Assembly (NCBI GenBank): GCA_964555235.1
Contig: CAZKRU010000017.1
Location: 1-59,016 of the forward strand
Direction of reading: 5' to 3'
Length of the DNA stretch: 59,016 bases
From: CAZKRU01 sp964555235
GTDB lineage: Bacteria > Verrucomicrobiota > Verrucomicrobiia > Methylacidiphilales > CAMAQI01
The translations under genes were made by a program, and so were the position numbers. A model generated the notes under the pieces. It was not told the origin of the DNA, made no database searches, and saw only the letters and a list, made by a program, of their open reading frames with translations. Shown piece after piece: positions 51,632 to 59,016 of this stretch (position 1 is the stretch's first letter; every line of letters begins with the position of its first letter).

Positions 51632-52498
51632 TCAGGGGTTAACAGGGCTCAGTTTAATCAGGGGGGTATTGTTCCTTTGAAAGTTCATGAATATCAATGC
51701 TAAAAGTAAAACTGCCAACGAAGGGATTGGAACTTCAGGAACAGAAGACAAATCGGTTCCAGGGGTCAATTGAAGGACGTTGACCCCATTCCACGTATCG
51801 GATGTACTTGACCAAAATCCGAGATTATCAAAATAAGCGGTTTCTCCGTTGTCTGCGCCCTGCCATTGAATCGAGAATCCGGCGCCGCTCGTTGACTGGG
51901 CGGCGTTGTTAACCACCAAAGTATAAGTTCCGGAATTGTTGAGGGAGTAGAGAGCACCTTTTTGTGTGTTGAGGGTTCCCAGACTTCCCGGGAGGGTGAT
52001 GTCGCCCCCGGATTGGTTGTAGACAGCGGTAACACGAAGGAGACTTGCAGTGGGAATACTTCCTCCGCCAATGGAAGACAAACCACCGAGCGAGGTATTG
52101 CTGGAATTCATGAAATTCACAGTGAAATTCATGGAGCTTCCAGTCGCTTGGGCGATGTCCAGGGAGAGAACGCGGACCTCTCCATTATCAACCAAGGCTC
52201 CATAGGTAGCGAGATTTCGGCGGCGAAGCGTGACATTTCCAGTGGTTCCGCTTCCCGTGACCGCAATGACGCCATATTCCCCGGTGGAGAAAGGAGCGAC
52301 AGCGTCCTGAGAAGTAAAGTTGATTCCTGTAATTCCACCGGTCAATGCAGTCGAGGCATAAGTATCATTGGTCCCTGTGGAGTTATTGGTGGTAATGGTT
52401 GAATTGTTGGAATAGGAACTGAAATCCCCCTGCCAGACGAGGGCCGATTGACATGAACCGATGCAAGCCAGAAGAAAAATAAAAAACCGGATTCGCAT
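51632..52498 (-). CDS. Small PEP-CTERM-type surface protein
   Basis: 288 residues. Signal peptide (FFIFLLACIGSCQSA), then a Ser/Thr/Asn/Gly-rich beta-structured body with WQGDFSSYSNNSTITT and AYFDNLGFWSS, like many PEP-CTERM cell-surface proteins. The C-terminus VPEVPIPSLAVLLLALIFMNFQRNN has a Pro-Glu-rich stretch, a membrane helix and a basic residue, a variant of the PEP-CTERM sorting signal with about 12 extra residues. It is first in the operon with the deacetylase and SGNH protein, behind a dyad at 52547-52575. Confidence 0.75.
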   Translation of the reverse strand: MRIRFFIFLLACIGSCQSALVWQGDFSSYSNNSTITTNNSTGTNDTYASTALTGGITGINFTSQDAVAPFSTGEYGVIAVTGSGTTGNVTLRRRNLATYGALVDNGEVRVLSLDIAQATGSSMNFTVNFMNSSNTSLGGLSSIGGGSIPTASLLRVTAVYNQSGGDITLPGSLGTLNTQKGALYSLNNSGTYTLVVNNAAQSTSGAGFSIQWQGADNGETAYFDNLGFWSSTSDTWNGVNVLQLTPGTDLSSVPEVPIPSLAVLLLALIFMNFQRNNTPLIKLSPVNP

Positions 52499-52546
52499 GG
52501 AGAAGAGGATAACTTGGAATATATTTTTTTCAAAAGGGATTCCGGT

Positions 52547-52575
52547 GGATTTTATTCACACTGTTGACTTAACAG
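52547..52575 (-). promoter_or_regulatory. Dyad related to the 41274 site
   Basis: CTGTT-GACTT-AACAG at 52561-52575, preceded by TTTATTCACA. On the minus strand the string AACAGTGTGAATAAA matches AACAGTTTGAATAAA at the 41274 site with one mismatch. It lies about 50 bases upstream of the small PEP-CTERM gene. Likely a shared regulatory site for locus 2. Confidence 0.45.
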
Positions 52576-52613
52576 CAATGTGCAAACTTCTCTCCCATCT
52601 CAACCGACCCCCG

Positions 52614-53993
52614 TTACTCACACCAGAGCGAAGAGTCCCCGCATTCATCCTGCCACTGGCGAAGACTTTTGCGCAATTGATGAAGGGTGGAGGCGAGCGA
52701 AGGATCCGAAATAAGATTTTTGGTTTCCCACGGGTCTTTTGATAAATCGAAAAGCTCCGAAGAGCGCTCCCCGTCGACTAGGTATTCGATGAGTTTGTAA
52801 CGCGTGTCGCGAATGCTCCGCTGAAGGTCTCGAAATGCCGCTCCGATGTAAGTCCTCCCCCCCTCGCCTCGAATGACAGGGAGAAGATCCTGAAAGACCG
52901 GAGAACTGCCCTCGGCGCCGACGAGTCCTGTCAGTGTCGGGTGAAGATCGTGTTGATAACAGAGCGCGTCTGAAGTCACTCCCTTCGGAAGATTTGGCCC
53001 CGAGATCAAGAGTGGCACGTTCATGGAATGCCGGTAGAGGTTTTGTTTTCCCATGAGACCATGCTGACCAATCGCAATGCCGTGATCCGAGGTGTGAATG
53101 ACAATCGTATTTTCAAGCTGACCGGTCTCCTCGAGTGACTGATGAATTTTTCCGATCCAGTCGTCCATGTGAGATATCATTCCGTAATATTCTGCCATCG
53201 ATCGCTGAATTTCGCGCGCGTCTCGAGGCAAACCGAGGAGCAATTCATCGCGCTCTTCCGAACAGCCATAATCCATCCTCGGTTTGACCCCCAAGGGGGC
53301 GGGGCCGTCATTGTAGAATCGTGGAAGGAGGTTCGGCGGCAAGTGGATCTTCGACGGGTTGTAGCGCCTTCTCCAAACATCCGGAGGCGTGAGCGGATCA
53401 TGCGGGGCGGTAAAGGCACAATAACAGAAAAAAGGCTCTTCATTCCCTTGCCGGGAGCGGATGAAGTCAATGGCAGATTGTCCAAAGACTTCTGTTGAGA
53501 AACCTTCAGCCTGTTGACGGGATTCCGGAGGATATTCGCCCGTCGGATCAAACGAATAGACCGGGGTATACCAGTGGTCAGCCATCCCATCGAAAAAAAG
53601 ATTGGAGCCGCTACTGAACGAGGGTCGAAAACTATGAACCCCATTATGCCATTTGCCGGTAGCAAACGCGTGGTATCCCGCTTTTCGTAATTTTTGACCG
53701 AGCGTCGGCGGAATCCGAACATTTCGATTTTGAGCCGGAAAATTTTCGCCCATGAGGGCCTCATCCAGTTGAAAATAGGGAATGCCCGTGTGAAGCATCG
53801 CCCGACTCGGAGCACAGATCGCCCCGACACAGGACCCGAGATGCTGCGCCTGGGTAAACCGCACCCCTCGAGCCGCCAACGCATCCAGCGCCGGTGTCAG
53901 AACGGGTTCAATTCCGGCACATCCGAGCGCGGTACCGCGCTGGTCATCGGCAATGGTAATCAGAATATTGGGGGGACGTTGTGCTTGGCTCAT
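52614..53993 (-). CDS. Sulfatase (locus 2)
   Basis: A 459-residue type I sulfatase. PNILITIADDQRG gives the metal-binding Asp pair at 15-16; CAPSR at 60-64 is the formylglycine signature; HTSDHGIAIGQHGLMGKQN supplies further active-site residues; ELFDLSKDPWETKNLI is the normal C-terminal block. There is no signal peptide, so it is predicted cytoplasmic. It overlaps the SGNH gene by 4 bases (ATGA) and is the last gene of the three-gene leftward operon led by the mannosidase, suggesting a sulfated and acetylated mannose-containing glycan. Confidence 0.9.
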   Translation of the reverse strand: MSQAQRPPNILITIADDQRGTALGCAGIEPVLTPALDALAARGVRFTQAQHLGSCVGAICAPSRAMLHTGIPYFQLDEALMGENFPAQNRNVRIPPTLGQKLRKAGYHAFATGKWHNGVHSFRPSFSSGSNLFFDGMADHWYTPVYSFDPTGEYPPESRQQAEGFSTEVFGQSAIDFIRSRQGNEEPFFCYCAFTAPHDPLTPPDVWRRRYNPSKIHLPPNLLPRFYNDGPAPLGVKPRMDYGCSEERDELLLGLPRDAREIQRSMAEYYGMISHMDDWIGKIHQSLEETGQLENTIVIHTSDHGIAIGQHGLMGKQNLYRHSMNVPLLISGPNLPKGVTSDALCYQHDLHPTLTGLVGAEGSSPVFQDLLPVIRGEGGRTYIGAAFRDLQRSIRDTRYKLIEYLVDGERSSELFDLSKDPWETKNLISDPSLASTLHQLRKSLRQWQDECGDSSLWCE

Positions 53994-55912
53994 GAAATCG
54001 TATATTCTGGTTTGGCGTAATCACCGGAGCGGATTTTCGCCAGGGTCAGATCTTTGCGAACCATTCGCAAGAAAAAGCCCCACGCCTGGCCGTGATTGAT
54101 ATCCATCCCGACATCAATGCGATGCTTCCCTGCGGCCAAGGCAATCGCCTGATTGTTTTCATCAGGAAAACAGGGATTGATTCCATTCAAGTCCGTGAAA
54201 AACGATTTCCCATTGATCCAAATGCGAATCGGCCCATCGTAGCCCATCCAGAATTCCAGTCGCATCGGTTCCGGCAAAACGAGATAGGAGTTGAAAAAAG
54301 CAAACCCATGCTTCTTCACCCAACGCGGGTGCTCATTAATAAAACCGTCCAGGCGAAATTCGTTCTCTCCATAAGTCTGAACTTCCGAAGAGACATTCGG
54401 TGCCGGAGGCTCCTTGAATTGATCCAGGCCCTGCTCGAACACCATCGGCGGATGGACATTCCAGGTCTTGATGAAGGGCAAATAGGCGCGGAGCTCTCCC
54501 AACGGTTGCGGACCAAACGCATGCAGCGCGTGCCCTCGCTCATCGGTAATATTGCAATACGGCGTGCATCCGAATCCATACGAAACCTTGGCATTCTGTC
54601 CCGCTCCCGCCAGATGCAAACGAACCGTATCGCCATGGAGCGTCACTTTATAGATCGATCGAAGATCGGCCCCCTTCTCGTCCGTCAGCGCAAATCCATG
54701 CGGAGCGTTTCCCGCTTGCAGTGATCCGACGACATTTTCGTAAACAACCTCGACCACCAAACTTCCTCCCACTCCATGCTTGTCTTTGGCCTTGGGCGAA
54801 AAAGGAGCGGAGATGCTTTTCAGTTGCGGCGGCGGCAGCTTTCGTGATTTTCCATACACCAAGCGTTCCGCCTCCATCGCGAGGCGGCGGCCCAAGACGC
54901 GATGACCCTCCGCCGCAAGATGCGTCTGATCATCAAACGCGAGATCAATGGAGGAGACCACTCCAAGGTACGGAATCGTTTTCGGCAAAAGACGTTGTTG
55001 CTCTTGAATCAAATTCCACCGTTGCTCCTGCTCCGGACTGATCGGGCAAAAGAATTTTGAAATTTGAACCATCACCCAGGGCAACTTCGGTTGGCGCAAA
55101 TCCTTCCGAAGTTGTTTCACGAGCTTTTGCATTCGTTCGGTATAAAGCGGCACCGATTCCGGTTTCGTGTCGCTCTCTCCCTGATACCAAAGTACGCCGG
55201 CGATCGGTTGTCCGGTGGCACGGACCGATTCCACCATCGAACCGTAGAGCGAAGTCTGACCATTGATCGTGAGTTCCGGCTCCCACTGCTCCATGCGAGT
55301 TCCCCCATGGGCCGCAGGAATCAATCCTTGAGGAACGCCACTTGCCTTCAACATTCGATGTGCAAAGAAGAGACCGGGACCCGTCCCTTTTTTCGAGTTG
55401 CGGCGAAGATAATCCGCTTCCTTCGGAGTACATTGCTCGCCGCTATTATGGCAAACATTCGGGGATTCTGCCAAGAGATGCAGCGGTTCTGCTGCCGGAA
55501 TCCATTCGTGACGCATCGAGAAAGAGCGCAGAAGCGGATGCTTGGGAGGCGCCCCGCATGTCAGACCATAGCCTTGCATATTACTCTGCCCTGCCAGGAC
55601 CCAGAGATCACCAACGAAGAAGGAGCGAACTCGCGCGCGGACTTTTGGCACCGCCTCCAAAATCAGTTGATAAGGCCCTCCCGTCGGAATTCCGGAGAGC
55701 TCCACCGTGATCGCTTCGCGGTTTTTTTTGGCAACAGGACGTTCGCGCCATCCTTTGACTTTTCGCTTTTTTGAGTCCAACAACGTCACCGTCAAAGGAC
55801 CCCGGGCCGCACCGGAGACTTTCAGACAAACTGAAGCCGTTCCAGACGTTCCCCTTTGGAGCACTTGCCCCTCGGCCAAGCCTCCGGTAATTTGAAGCAT
55901 TGATTCACTCAT
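53990..55912 (-). CDS. Sialate O-acetylesterase-like SGNH esterase (locus 2)
   Basis: 640 residues. N-terminal beta domain, then DLWVLAGQSNMQGYG with the catalytic Ser in GQSNM at 108-112, GVLWYQGESDTKPES, and DQTHLAAEGHRVLG carrying the Asp and His. A C-terminal extension of about 150 residues (LRAYLPFIKTW ... WIN-GKSFF) resembles a beta-sandwich binding module. There is no signal peptide, so cytoplasmic. The family removes O-acetyl groups from sugars. It is coupled to the sulfatase and lies 10 bases after the mannosidase. Confidence 0.85.
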   Translation of the reverse strand: MSESMLQITGGLAEGQVLQRGTSGTASVCLKVSGAARGPLTVTLLDSKKRKVKGWRERPVAKKNREAITVELSGIPTGGPYQLILEAVPKVRARVRSFFVGDLWVLAGQSNMQGYGLTCGAPPKHPLLRSFSMRHEWIPAAEPLHLLAESPNVCHNSGEQCTPKEADYLRRNSKKGTGPGLFFAHRMLKASGVPQGLIPAAHGGTRMEQWEPELTINGQTSLYGSMVESVRATGQPIAGVLWYQGESDTKPESVPLYTERMQKLVKQLRKDLRQPKLPWVMVQISKFFCPISPEQEQRWNLIQEQQRLLPKTIPYLGVVSSIDLAFDDQTHLAAEGHRVLGRRLAMEAERLVYGKSRKLPPPQLKSISAPFSPKAKDKHGVGGSLVVEVVYENVVGSLQAGNAPHGFALTDEKGADLRSIYKVTLHGDTVRLHLAGAGQNAKVSYGFGCTPYCNITDERGHALHAFGPQPLGELRAYLPFIKTWNVHPPMVFEQGLDQFKEPPAPNVSSEVQTYGENEFRLDGFINEHPRWVKKHGFAFFNSYLVLPEPMRLEFWMGYDGPIRIWINGKSFFTDLNGINPCFPDENNQAIALAAGKHRIDVGMDINHGQAWGFFLRMVRKDLTLAKIRSGDYAKPEYTIS

Positions 55913-55922
55913 GCGGACTCCA

Positions 55923-58400
55923 TTAGGTTCGAGGCGATTTCACGGTGATGGTCTTGATTTCGTGCGTCTTTAGCGAGCCCAATCCGATCTTTTTTCCAGC
56001 CAGGACGAGCGTCGCTTCCGCCGTTTTTGTCGACTGATTCTGAACCCGGAGCTGGAGTTTTCCGGGGCCGACCAAGCGTACTGAAAGGAGCGTGACATGA
56101 TCCGGCTTCACTTCCGCCAATGATCCGACCGAAGGGCGCTCTCCGGGATGCGGAGGCACCGTGAGACTGACTGGGGGATGAAGAAGTTCCTGAGCCATCT
56201 GCTCCAGATTTTCCTGAGGCGCCGTCAGGTTGAATTGAAACTTCAATTCGCCGCAGTCCGTAGCCGGCAACCAGAGATCTTTATTCGCGGGGGTCGGCAC
56301 ATCGTTGGCATAACGTGAAGCCCGGGCAACGGTCACATTCACCCGATCCTCGGTCGCATCAATATCGCTCAAGACATCGCTTACAAAACCAAAGCCGTTC
56401 TGGTGATTACCGCGACGAAACCAACGTCCGCACGGAAGATGTCCGGGCTGATCGCGCACCACGGTCGAAGCTGGAACCTGCATGCTGAGGGGGCCTGACG
56501 AGGGGAAGATCATTTTCAAACGAGCACTCCGTTCATTCCACAAGGTTCGGCCGGAGACGCGTACCTCTTTTCCATCGCTTCGCACCGCGAAGGTGAGATC
56601 GAGCCAGGAATTCTTCCCCTGCCAGCGCGTCCAGAGAACCGCTTGCTCCGGTCCCTCTTGAAGAATCGCATGTTGGGTGACTTTCCAGGATTCCAAAATC
56701 TTTTCGAGGACGATCGACTTCTTCTCCTCCAACATTCCACCCCAGGAGCCCCAGACATCCTCAAAGACCTGAACCGCCATCAGACCTGTTTTTCCGAGGA
56801 GCGGCTTGTTCTTGTAGGAGATTTTCGGCAATCCGGATGCGGTGATCTGCACTTTCCAGTTTTTGTTTTGAATCGAAGGCGTTTTTCCTTTGCTCACGCG
56901 ACAGGCATTTTGATCCGAACGCGTTTGATGCGGCTTCTCTTTCTCGGAATCTTTGCGGCCGAGACGAAAGACCTTCCAGCCGAGCGCAGGCAATTCAGTC
57001 TGAAAGAGCACCCGTTTGCGCCACGCACCATCTCGCATACTGAAATGCTCGGTCGGCACTTCCTGGAAATTTGGAGTCTCGCCATTCGGTCCCACCACTC
57101 GAATTGGAAGCGAACCGACATCCGCAGTGACTTTAAAATCGGGACGATAATCGAGGCAGGCTTCAAATTCCACCCACCCCTTGTAAGGACGTGAGAGCGG
57201 GTTCCAGACGATCAGCGGCACATCGGTCGGACGATCGGGGGCGGGAGCCTTCGGCACTCGCGTATCGATCGTGGCAGCAAGTTGATTCAAGGCATCGAAG
57301 TGGGCTTTTTGTGCTTCGTAATAGGATTTCCCGACCCAGGCAAGTTGATCATCAAATGCGCGCTCGATGCTGGAGCCGGGCAAGATGTCGTGGAAGGAAT
57401 TGAAAAGAATCCCCTCCCAAGCCTCATCCAGCGGCTTTGCCGGAAATTTCACCTGCGAGCGAATCAAACTTTGCGTGTTCTCTGCGTCGCTCACCAACGC
57501 TTCGCTCCGACGATACGCCGATTTGAATTTCGCGACGGAAGAATAACAACCACGCAAACAGAATCCCATATCCCCCTTCAACGAGGGCGCGCGATAGACT
57601 CCGAGCGCGAGCTCTTTTTTCAACGCATCGAAAAAGCGGTGGAAGGTGGAGAAACGGACTTCGACTTCGGGATGTTCTTTCGCCCAGACTTTCGCGTCCT
57701 GAATGTGGCGTCGGCTTGGGCCTCCCCCGTGATTTCCCAATCCCATCAAAACCGCCACGTTTTGGAGCGGAACCGAGCTCGACTCCTTTAACGTCAGATC
57801 CAGAATCCCGGGGAGATTGTGCCGCTCGCTGCAATAAGCGATGTAGTGCTGACGATAGGCGAGAATTTTTTCGTCATGATTGCACTCCCACCAGAAGGCC
57901 GGTTGCGGCATGGCGAAGTCGCTACGATTCGGACGCGTAAACATGAAGCTCTCCATTCCGAACGAGCGCATGATGTTCGGAAGTCCCGGAGTATGTCCAA
58001 ACGAGTCCGCCTGCCATCCGACTTTCGGAACGAAACCAAATCGCGATTTAAAATAAGAGAGTCCGACTTCGTATTGACGACAAAGCGTTTCAACCGAAGC
58101 AAGATTGGTGTCAGGCTGATTGTAGGTTCCTCCAACCACATCCCATCGCCCCAGCTCGATCATTCGACTCAAGCGAGCGAACGTCACCGGATCATTCTCC
58201 TCGATGTGTTTGTAAATCGACGACTCTCCCCGGATAAAGGTCAGCTCCGGAAATTCGTCCATGAGGTTTAAAATGGTCCGAATGGTAATGATTCCTTCAT
58301 TCATTCCTTCGCGCCAATCCCAGAGCCAGACGGGATCGAGGTGCGCGTTCGGAAGGAGGTGAATAATTCGGCGGGTGGAGCGATTCGAGTGTTTTTTCAT
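55923..58400 (-). CDS. GH38 alpha-mannosidase
   Basis: 825 residues of the GH38 family. NAHLDPVWLWDWREG gives the zinc ligands His20 and Asp22; WQADSFGHTPGLP carries the catalytic nucleophile Asp near 132; FNSFHDILPGSS near 337 gives further zinc-site residues. The C-terminal half is the family's beta-sandwich region. It cleaves alpha-mannosyl residues by a retaining, zinc-dependent mechanism. There is no signal peptide, so it is intracellular. It is first gene of the operon, 100 bases below a perfect palindrome and about 135 below a weak copy of the locus 1 motif. Confidence 0.92.
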   Translation of the reverse strand: MKKHSNRSTRRIIHLLPNAHLDPVWLWDWREGMNEGIITIRTILNLMDEFPELTFIRGESSIYKHIEENDPVTFARLSRMIELGRWDVVGGTYNQPDTNLASVETLCRQYEVGLSYFKSRFGFVPKVGWQADSFGHTPGLPNIMRSFGMESFMFTRPNRSDFAMPQPAFWWECNHDEKILAYRQHYIAYCSERHNLPGILDLTLKESSSVPLQNVAVLMGLGNHGGGPSRRHIQDAKVWAKEHPEVEVRFSTFHRFFDALKKELALGVYRAPSLKGDMGFCLRGCYSSVAKFKSAYRRSEALVSDAENTQSLIRSQVKFPAKPLDEAWEGILFNSFHDILPGSSIERAFDDQLAWVGKSYYEAQKAHFDALNQLAATIDTRVPKAPAPDRPTDVPLIVWNPLSRPYKGWVEFEACLDYRPDFKVTADVGSLPIRVVGPNGETPNFQEVPTEHFSMRDGAWRKRVLFQTELPALGWKVFRLGRKDSEKEKPHQTRSDQNACRVSKGKTPSIQNKNWKVQITASGLPKISYKNKPLLGKTGLMAVQVFEDVWGSWGGMLEEKKSIVLEKILESWKVTQHAILQEGPEQAVLWTRWQGKNSWLDLTFAVRSDGKEVRVSGRTLWNERSARLKMIFPSSGPLSMQVPASTVVRDQPGHLPCGRWFRRGNHQNGFGFVSDVLSDIDATEDRVNVTVARASRYANDVPTPANKDLWLPATDCGELKFQFNLTAPQENLEQMAQELLHPPVSLTVPPHPGERPSVGSLAEVKPDHVTLLSVRLVGPGKLQLRVQNQSTKTAEATLVLAGKKIGLGSLKTHEIKTITVKSPRT

Positions 58401-58500
58401 AAGTTTTTAAAGGGGAGAGCCCGAGGGAGCGTTTGGTTTAAGAAAGGCAATGGAGAACCGAGTGATTCGACTTCATATCATTCTAGTTGAAACAAATACT

Positions 58501-58516
58501 ACTCCTTTAAAGGAGT
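58501..58516. promoter_or_regulatory. Perfect 16-base palindrome upstream of the mannosidase operon
   Basis: ACTCCTTT/AAAGGAGT, a perfect dyad without spacer, 100 bases upstream of the mannosidase ATG. Its position fits an operator; it has no central CG. Confidence 0.4.
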
Positions 58517-58546
58517 TTGTAAAATTTTATTTTAACGTATCCTGTT

Positions 58547-58558
58547 TTTTATTGTAAG
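58547..58558 (-). promoter_or_regulatory. Recurring motif, copy 8 (weak)
   Basis: The minus strand reads CTTACAATAAAA with TTA at the expected distance instead of TTG. It is the only copy I see in locus 2 and may be a chance match. Confidence 0.25.
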
Positions 58559-58616
58559 ATACTTGTTTGGTTTATCTTATGGATTTATTATTTTTTAAAC
58601 CCAAATTTTGCAATAG

Positions 58617-58671
58617 CCCCTCTATTTCAAAATTTGCCTCATAAAAATCCGCTCTGAAAGAGGGGTTTTTT
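58617..58671 (+). terminator. Stem with T-run (terminator-like)
   Basis: CCCCTCT (58617-58623) pairs with AGAGGGG (58659-58665), followed by six T on the plus strand. The loop is long (35 bases). It looks like an intrinsic terminator for rightward transcription, although no rightward gene precedes it in this window. Confidence 0.35.
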
Positions 58672-58690
58672 GAGGCCGATTTCTCCTTCA

Positions 58691-58797
58691 ATTTCATTCA
58701 CCAAAATGGTGAATGAAATCTCGGCGGGGTTTTACCCCGAATGCTTTCGGTCCTGGCACCCGCCAGGACAGATTTTGCATTTCCTAATGCAAAATCT
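58691..58797. repeat. Array of four consecutive perfect hairpins
   Basis: Hairpin 1: ATTTCATTCACC/GGTGAATGAAAT (58691-58719, loop 5). Hairpin 2: CGGGG/CCCCG (58725-58739, loop 5). Hairpin 3: GTCCTGGC/GCCAGGAC (58750-58769, loop 4). Hairpin 4: AGATTTTGCATT/AATGCAAAATCT (58770-58797, loop 4). No coding frame fits. A structured RNA, a repeat element or an old mobile-element end are possible. Confidence 0.6.
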
Positions 58798-58974
58798 GGG
58801 TTAAACGATCCCTCAATGAGATTAGGGAGGAGCCCCTATTTTAGAAGAATCTGGAGATAAGAACCAAGCATTCGCTGTCGATCTGATCCACGCTGCGTGG
58901 TAATGGAACTTACGAATGAATGAAGAAGCTTTGAATAGTCTCATCCGCCGGAGGCGACATAGGTTTGGTGCGGG

Positions 58975-59010
58975 CCCGCCCGCAACGCTTCGCGTAGCGA
59001 TGCGGGCGGG
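58975..59010. repeat. GC-rich long hairpin at the right edge
   Basis: CCCGCCCGCA pairs with TGCGGGCGGG, with one A-A mismatch and a further CGCT/AGCG stem around a 6-base loop. It resembles a REP-type dispersed palindrome. The sequence between 58800 and 58974 shows no gene I can support. Confidence 0.55.
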
Positions 59011-59016
59011 GGCGAA

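Noticed and set aside
55064..55774. A 236-codon plus-strand frame over the SGNH esterase
   Set aside because: It has an Arg/His-rich composition typical of antisense frames in GC-rich coding DNA; the opposite strand encodes GQSNM and the other esterase motifs.
1..59016. CRISPR arrays, tRNA, rRNA, transposase genes
   Set aside because: No evenly spaced direct repeats, no cloverleaf-like or rRNA-like sequence and no transposase-like frame were found on reading both strands.

Overview
This window looks like accessory DNA from a Verrucomicrobiota bacterium. The strongest sign is two complete four-gene pseudopilin sets of the kind catalogued as 'Verru_Chthon cassette proteins A-D', known from Verrucomicrobium and Chthoniobacter. 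PEP-CTERM tails, autotransporter-associated beta-strand repeats, many sulfatases and many parallel beta-helix proteins fit the same phylum. I cannot assign class or genus. I saw no rRNA, tRNA, CRISPR array or transposase.

The window holds two sulfated-polysaccharide utilisation loci, each with its own LacI-family regulator. Locus 1 (about 1-36.7 kb) is AT-richer. Its core is a long leftward operon (20.2 to 2.6 kb): three tandem secreted beta-helix paralogues, an MFS sugar-acid type transporter, a secreted BNR/sialidase-fold protein, a sulfatase, an FAD protein, a GH78 rhamnosidase, a GH28 enzyme and a LacI regulator. Around it lie a Gfo/Idh/MocA oxidoreductase, an aldolase of the N-acetylneuraminate lyase/dihydrodipicolinate synthase superfamily, further sulfatases, a YhcH-type protein, and a leftward unit of pseudopilin cassette 1, a sialate-O-acetylesterase-like protein and a PEP-CTERM repeat protein. 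A truncated sulfatase copy and a truncated repeat-protein gene show recent rearrangement at 35-36.7 kb.

After about 0.8 kb without a convincing gene, locus 2 (37.5-58.4 kb, visibly more GC-rich to the right) has a second LacI regulator, a 2-hydroxyacid dehydrogenase, a secreted beta-helix protein, pseudopilin cassette 2, a small carbohydrate-binding-like protein, a four-gene leftward operon (PEP-CTERM protein, NodB-like deacetylase, SGNH-like protein, 534-residue unknown) and a three-gene leftward operon (GH38 mannosidase, SGNH esterase, sulfatase). The right edge is a cluster of perfect hairpins.

Inferred biology: beta-helix and BNR proteins act outside the inner membrane. Several sulfatases and the GH78, GH28, GH38 and SGNH enzymes have no visible signal peptide, so later steps may be intracellular. 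Pseudopilins and PEP-CTERM/repeat proteins could form a surface apparatus for binding or importing glycan. Locus 1 appears co-regulated: a recurring bipartite motif (TTTACNRTAAAR, 8 nt, SRNTTG) lies upstream of at least six genes or operons, two of them with matching short leader ORFs. I consider the motif, its leaders and the paired pseudopilin cassettes the best candidates for something undescribed.
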